A stretch of DNA of 64,000 nucleotides from Gari tellinella (lineage: Eukaryota > Mollusca > Bivalvia > Cardiida > Psammobiidae): contig OV277861.1 in NCBI GenBank assembly GCA_922989275.2, positions 23,528,479 through 23,592,478 of the forward strand, in the 5' to 3' direction. The number at the start of each line of letters is the position of its first letter. Position 1 is the first letter of the stretch. Positions 44,430-64,000 of this stretch are shown here, piece after piece. Under the pieces are notes generated by a model, which saw nothing but the letters and a program-made list of their open reading frames with translations, was not told the origin of the DNA and ran no database searches. The translations under genes were made by a program, and so were the position numbers.

Positions 44430-45446
44430 TTCATGTTACTTTTGACGATTTAATAATAAATTCACTGATGCATCACATTCTAGCTCTTTATCTCATAGGA
44501 TACAGTGTGCTTAAAGTCGCCGTATGATTCAATGTGTGATTACTCGTAGTAAGCCGATATAATATCCAACTTGGTTGGCACTTATATCAGTATTTTGTAA
44601 GTCAGGACATCCAAAACCAACATTACAGATGTCAACGTTTAGGAAATATAATTATATTTGTCCGCCAAAGTGTTCAACCAGACGGTTAAACTTGATTGTG
44701 CAATGTTTAAACGAGAAATGCTGCATTGTGTTTTACTTTTACTCATGAAAATGTTACACGGATAACGTGTAATAAGGGATTACGCGTACTCCCTGATTTG
44801 TTAGGGATTACGCGTTATCACTGTGTGTTTTCATTAAATAGATATATTTTTATTATCATGACTTTTCTTTTGGTTTAAAACATCATGTTTGTTTGAAATA
44901 GCATGGTCTATTGAATGTTCATACAAAGTTTCTCGCACAAGTGAATAAAATTAAGTGATCAGTGTGCATATCGGCCAGGACAATTAAGAAACCAAGACAT
45001 CTGTATTGTTTATAAGGTTAACACGATTTGTCATAGGGTGGTACTTGCTTCTGAACTTAATTAACAAAAACAAAATAAAATTCACTACTTAAACCAAAAA
45101 TAACTGCCAAATATTTTAAGAAAAAAAATCAACGAAAAGCTTAAAAAAGTATGCCTTATCCCTGAGAGTTTTTGGTGATTTTACGTATTTCCTGATTACC
45201 TGTTATCCCTGTAACAGATATATCGTAAATGAGTGACACATTTAGTATCGAGGTTATGTTTAATATAAATCAAACTTTTTATAAAATCTGAGGATCTTAT
45301 TGTTACATACAATTCAGTATCGATACCTCGCATACGTCAAACTATTTGTTTCTGTGTACATTATTTACTAGTTAAATTGAGTACATTTTGTTTCAACAAT
45401 ACAGTAAATCCCCTCTTTAACGACAATTTATGTTAATTACTAGGTG
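44430..45446. other. Non-coding, copy-2 counterpart of 27000-27660 and 28800-29135
   Basis: No gene. The inverted phrases ggataacgtgtaataaggga and attacctgttatccctgt are the counterpart of those at 27320 and 28860, here without the 1.13-kb insertion. Confidence 0.45.
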
Positions 45447-45974
45447 TCGGCTGTAAAAAGTCGCCCCGTACTTCATTCTCAGTGTTGTTATACTTTCTGG
45501 TCCTTTGGAATCATTGATTTCAGCGCATTTACAGTTGAAAGTTGAATTCCGCTTAAGCTGGTGCTAGGGGGCGTGAGCACTGTTGCATATTTCAGTATTG
45601 CTCATGAACAGGCTCAATTAAACCGAGTCTGCAATTTTCAGTGTTTGCTTTGTTTTCTGTGCTTTCAAAGGATCTCCCCTAATTCAGATTTATATAATTT
45701 ACAACAGCAGATGTTAAGTGCTTGTGTGGCGGCTGTAAAAAGTCGCCCCGTACTTCATTCTCAGTGCTGTTATACTTTCTGATCCTTTGAAATCATTGAT
45801 TTCAGCGCATTTACAGTTGAAAGTTGAATTCCGCTTAAGCTGGTGCTAGGGGGCGTGAGCACTGTTGCATATTTCAGTATTGCTCATGAACAGGCTCAAT
45901 TAAACCGAGTCTGCAATTTTCAGTGTTTGCTTTGTTTCCTGTGCTTTCAAAGGATCTCCCCTAATTCAGATTTT
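45447..45974. repeat. 245-bp repeat, two tandem copies
   Basis: Units 45447-45692 and 45730-45974 start ggctgtaaaaagtcgccccg and differ by only a few bases. They are separated by a 37-bp linker (atataatttacaacagcaga...). Absent from copy 1 at about 29130, so inserted after the duplication. The inner tail aggatctcccctaattcaga is shared with 40049-40342. Confidence 0.8.
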
Positions 45975-46040
45975 TATTACAAGTGACTGCTAAAAACAAG
46001 GTGACTTTCTTTCTTTAAGCTGTCACCTGTCTTTCATACC

Positions 46041-46382
46041 AAGGGTTGTTTCATAATTAATGCAACTATTTCAATAACCTTATTAATACACGTGAAAAAT
46101 GCTTGTGTGACATATCATTCAAAAGAGCCATTCTTCCCCTACACAATGGTAAAATACTCACTAAGATCAGGTAACTGGATAAGTCCCACCACTAGCCTAA
46201 ATGACCCCAAGTCAAGGGCACTGGACCGTTTTTGTGTATTTTTGAGGTTATGTTTCGAACAAACTGTTGTATTATTTGAAAAACCTTTATGAAACTTTCG
46301 GTCAAACTAAATTAGACAATTATACACAGAATACACAATTCAAAAGTATATTACTTTACAAAATGACAAAAATAGATGTAAT
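46041..46382. other. Unique non-coding stretch after the duplication
   Basis: The match to copy 1 ends at tctttcatac. Nothing recognised before the RT element copy 3 begins. Confidence 0.45.
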
Positions 46383-46488
46383 ATTTAATAAATACGAAAG
46401 AAGATTCAAGCAGGAAACGCAACACAAACAATACACCCATCTCTAAAGCAGAACACACACACAGCCATACCATAACAAACACACACAC

Positions 46489-46535
<47 letters not shown>

Positions 46536-47727
46536 ACCCCACAATCCAAACAGAAAACAATACGCAAAACGAACATAAAGCAAAGTGAACATAGGAGCCC
46601 GCCTTGGTACGGTCAGCAGCAATCAATAATTAATTATAAATTAACCATTAACAACCACTGGGGGGTTAAACCTGGGTTTAGGGGCGCCCAACCTCACACT
46701 TATCTCCTATATTCACCTATAAAGACGAACAGTGTACATAAAATATAAACCCTGTTCCACAACCTTACAATCAAAAAGACCACCAGCACAGTAAGTAAAT
46801 ACATGTAAAACATCTAACAAAATTCTCTGACAGGATTATTAGTAACACGGGAAAGAATTAAACATTCAAGCCCGTGTTAAAAATAACCCACTATGGCAAC
46901 GGTCAAATTGTACTCAAGCGAATAGTCTGTAGTCACGAGTAACTGTAAGATATGGGAGGGTTTAGGGTACGACAGAGAGGGAGAGAAAAACCAAAGCACG
47001 AAAATCCGACATAACTCTCCCGGTTAAGGACGGCTTTAGAGATACATCATCATGTAGTGCTAAGCCCTGTCTGTCGTCGCACAACCAAAGAGGAAAGCAT
47101 AGTTATCAATTGTAGATTGATCGATAACCAAACGTGGAGTGCGCAGCAATATAGTTGGATCATAATATTTTTTGAGGAAAAATCTAATACGTTTCACAAA
47201 TAGGTTTTGAAAATGCATATGTCCAAGAATCTTACGAAGTCTGTAAATCACATCACCATAAAATTCCGGATGTGAAATACCTTGCCGCAGAAAAGACTTT
47301 AAGTTACATTTATACTTGTTAATGAGAGGAAGATTTCTATAAAAGAATTTAGAAAATGTTTTACGAAGTTTATGAAATCTGTACCCCTGTTTAAGAAGCT
47401 TTTCAGTAATAGTTTTATTACGAATGTGGAAGTCCTCAACAGAGGTACAAGCCCTAGCAAAACGAATAAGTTGTGAAATATAAACCCCGTAAGATGTAGA
47501 ACGGGGAACATCGCCATCTAGATGAGGATAGTTTACAATACTAAAATCAAAATCATCTCGTTTATCGTAAATCTTAGAAGAAACAATTCCGTTATTTATT
47601 AAAAGATCCAAATCTAAAAATGGTGCCGATACATTTGACTTGTTGTTTTATTAAGGCGTAATTCTTTTGGGTAAATAAAATGAAACAACGTATCAAAAAA
47701 TGGGTTGTCTATATTAAAAATATCTTT
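46383..47727 (-). mobile_element. 5'-truncated RT element, copy 3
   Basis: Same 3' end (ataaatacgaaag), CA tract (46476-46532) and 3' body as copy 1; truncated at ttgtctatattaaaaatatc. 47060-47611 holds the RT C-terminal half. Confidence 0.85.
47060..47660 (-). pseudogene. RT fragment of copy 3, frameshifted
   Basis: 183 open codons match copy 1 almost residue for residue (KIYDKRDDFDFSIV, YGVYISQLIRFARACTSVED, KFFYRNLPLINKY). At about 47640 the DNA reads gacttgttgttttatt against gactcgtttgttttatt in copy 1, one base fewer, which breaks the frame upstream. Its C-terminal end (...TPRLVIDQ...) is longer than in copy 1 and is probably the original one. Catalytic RT motifs are lost by truncation. 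Confidence 0.8.
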
Positions 47728-49326
47728 CTTGTTGAAAACATCATAAAAATGACACTACTGTTATGTTCTAGAATTTTTGTTGAAACCAAGAACACATTTT
47801 GTTATATCAAACCAGGCTATAATTGAAGCAATTACAATAGATGTTCATGTTTTAAAATTAAATTATAGATATAGGAATCTAGAAAATAGTCATAGCGTTC
47901 GAAGATTTTATTAGCAAAATGAGAATTTTTTATTTTTTAAAATTTGAGTTTTGAAACAGCTGAGTCTTTTAGTTTTAATGAAATGTTATTTATATTAACA
48001 TTCAGACATAAACTGATATATTTCAAAAATAAAGTATGGACAGTTTACTTTTAAAAAAGTTATTAGGTCCAAAAGAAATGTCTGAAAAGTGCTATGTTCT
48101 AGTGCCCTTGGGAAGGGGTCATTTAGATAAGTTTTTTTATTTATCCCGTAATGTGATCTTATCGTGCTTTATACCATCGTGTAGGTTAGAACTTGCCCTT
48201 TCCAACGATATATCACACATGCATATTACAATTATTATATCGAAGTTATGAATGGAGTTACATTAATTATGAAACACCCCTCGTACAATCAATTCACTTT
48301 CGATTAAGTGGTCGTAATAGAGATGTTTTACTGTATATGTTTGCAAATCAAGTATGCCTCCTACACCGTCTTGAACTTTAAATTACCTTAATATTTCCTT
48401 ATTGACCTCAAAAGACACTGGTGTCATCTGTTTATCATGAATAACCATTCTACCAAACATAAAACTGTAGGTTGAAAGAATGGCGAGCTATTGAACGGAA
48501 ACAATTTACTTAACTGACTTTAAAATGACCTAAAACTTTGACCCATTGCATATAAAGCCATTTGGGACATTTACTTATCATAGATGACTTCTCTACAAAG
48601 TTTGAGGACCGTATGCTGAAGAATGGCTAGTTATTGATCGGACACCATTTGGTCTTTCGATTGATCGACTTGCATGTTGACAGACATGTGGCAAACAATA
48701 TACCAACACTTCTTTTGCATGGGATTGGGTGGCATAAAAAGTCGAAAAATGTTAATATCTTAAAAACATTTCCCGACTCAACCCTATATTTTAACTGCTC
48801 TTTAGAATCGTCACTTCTGATTGGTCAGATTGGAGCGTTCCCTTCGATCTGACCAACCAAAAGCCTGAAAACGACCTCAAGCTCAAATCAAACGTTTCAT
48901 TAGCATAGATCCAGGTCATTACGTATTCATATCTAGAATATTGTTTGCCTAGAAAGCCTTAATGCAGCCGTCCGATATCGTCTTATAAACTATGAATTGA
49001 GACAAAACTACTAAAGAAACATCAATGCATGTGTCAAACAGTACGCTGGATAACTAAGAATCGCCTGTGTGTAAATACAAGTTAATTTTCTAAATTAACA
49101 ATTAGGATCGTGAATTGTTAATACATGTACAACAAAAGATGTTTCGAACATTAAAATCTGAACACTGATATAGATATAACAACTATAATGAATACATTCA
49201 TTAAAGAATTGTGTTGATATACACAGTATAGAATGCTCAGGTAAACTATTCTTTATTTACATTTTATACCCTTCCTACTGCTATGAAAAAAAATGTACAG
49301 CCTATGTTAACTTTTTGTTTATGACA
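47728..49326. other. Non-coding stretch; no final ABCC exon found
   Basis: Searched by eye on the minus strand for the missing C-terminal exon of the transporter (an E-[YF]-x-x-P-x-x-L-L type motif after an acceptor) without success. 48390-48690 has two decayed units containing 'gaatggcgagctattgaacgg / gaatggctagttattgatcgg', a widespread invertebrate repeat type. Confidence 0.45.
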
Positions 49327-49330
49327 TTAA

Positions 49331-49570
49331 CCCTTGGACTTCCATTTGATTTTTCGTGATATGTTTACCCCTTCACCATTTCATTGTCGTCTGCTTCAAT
49401 TTTGTTGTTTGCAAGATCGTTTCAAAGTAAGATTCAATGTAGTACGACTTAAACATATCTATACAAGTGTCACACAGTTTGAATCCGGATCAGACACCGT
49501 GGAACGCGGTGTCTCATCAGGATCAAAACTGTTTGCAAACGCACTTTTAGGCGTCATTGAGAGTAAACGG
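49331..49570. repeat. MITE, family ii, beside the last ABCC exon seen
   Basis: TTAA at 49327-49330, left cccttggacttcc, core 49478-49538 (gacaccgtggaacgcggtgtc), right cattgagagtaaacgg then TTAG. It ends about 65 bp from the exon border at 49637. Confidence 0.7.
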
Positions 49571-49573
49571 TTA

Positions 49574-63921
<14,348 letters not shown>

Positions 63922-64000
63922 CTACAGTTCAGTATGATACATATTTTTTTTAAAGATCTGACATGCAAACGGAATGCAATTTGCGATATGCTTACAGTGT

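Larger units (their letters stand above)
29206..46040. repeat. Segmental duplication, copy 2
   Basis: Directly abuts copy 1: 29205 ends the block that also ends at 46040 (agctgtcacctgtctttcatac), and 29206 begins the block that begins copy 1 (ttaaccagaaggcgttcg / ttaacaagatggtgttcg). Same orientation. Copy-2-specific insertions: 29618-29955, 31526-36674, about 38740-38925, 39087-40563, 41275-41998 and 45447-45974. Confidence 0.85.

Noticed and set aside
47728..49326. Terminal ABCC exon
   Set aside because: No acceptor-led minus-strand frame with the expected Glu-x-x-x-Pro...Leu-Leu and following aromatic motif was found by eye. A sensitive profile search might still find it.

Overview
The window is AT-rich, intron-rich eukaryotic DNA dominated by transposable elements. 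An ABCC5-like transporter gene with metazoan-type introns, non-LTR retrotransposons with zinc-knuckle C-termini, and several repeats of types I associate with bivalve genomes point to a mollusc, most likely a bivalve. That assignment is inference; no marker gene settles the species.

Layout. 1-2948 holds no gene, only short inverted-repeat elements. 2949-7052 is a young Ty3/gypsy-type LTR retrotransposon on the minus strand. It has two 602/603-bp LTRs, a tRNA-Pro primer-binding site and a polypurine tract, but almost all of gag-pol is missing; only an integrase C-terminus and an accessory C2H2 zinc-finger ORF remain. 7585-46040 is a direct tandem duplication of one ancestral block: copy 1 about 7585-29205, copy 2 about 29206-46040. 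Each copy carries the same four-exon gene for a tiny secreted peptide of 53 or 54 residues (CDS 13176-15099 and 37302-40640), with its own TATA-like element, introns and poly(A) signal. The copies differ mainly by element insertions: a reverse-transcriptase element near 8.4-9.96 kb, about 8.7 kb of extra DNA at 16.9-25.6 kb (holding a 767-codon non-LTR RT ORF), a 5.15-kb TTAA-flanked element at 31526-36674, and many MITEs. 46.4-47.7 kb holds a third copy of the RT element seen at 8.4 and 41.3 kb. 49637-63921 holds 14 exons of an ABCC5 (MRP5)-like ABC transporter on the minus strand, from the second half of NBD1 through TMD2 to nearly the end of NBD2. Its 5' part lies beyond the right edge and its last exon was not found.

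How it fits together. The host genes are the ABC exporter and the duplicated peptide gene; nothing links them functionally. The rest is repeats, and because copies 1 and 2 can be compared, several insertions can be dated as later than the duplication, with an empty site visible in the sister copy. The most unusual repeat pattern is one long palindromic core (ACAGTTTG...GATCAGACGCCG and its complement) placed inside elements whose terminal inverted repeats are unrelated.
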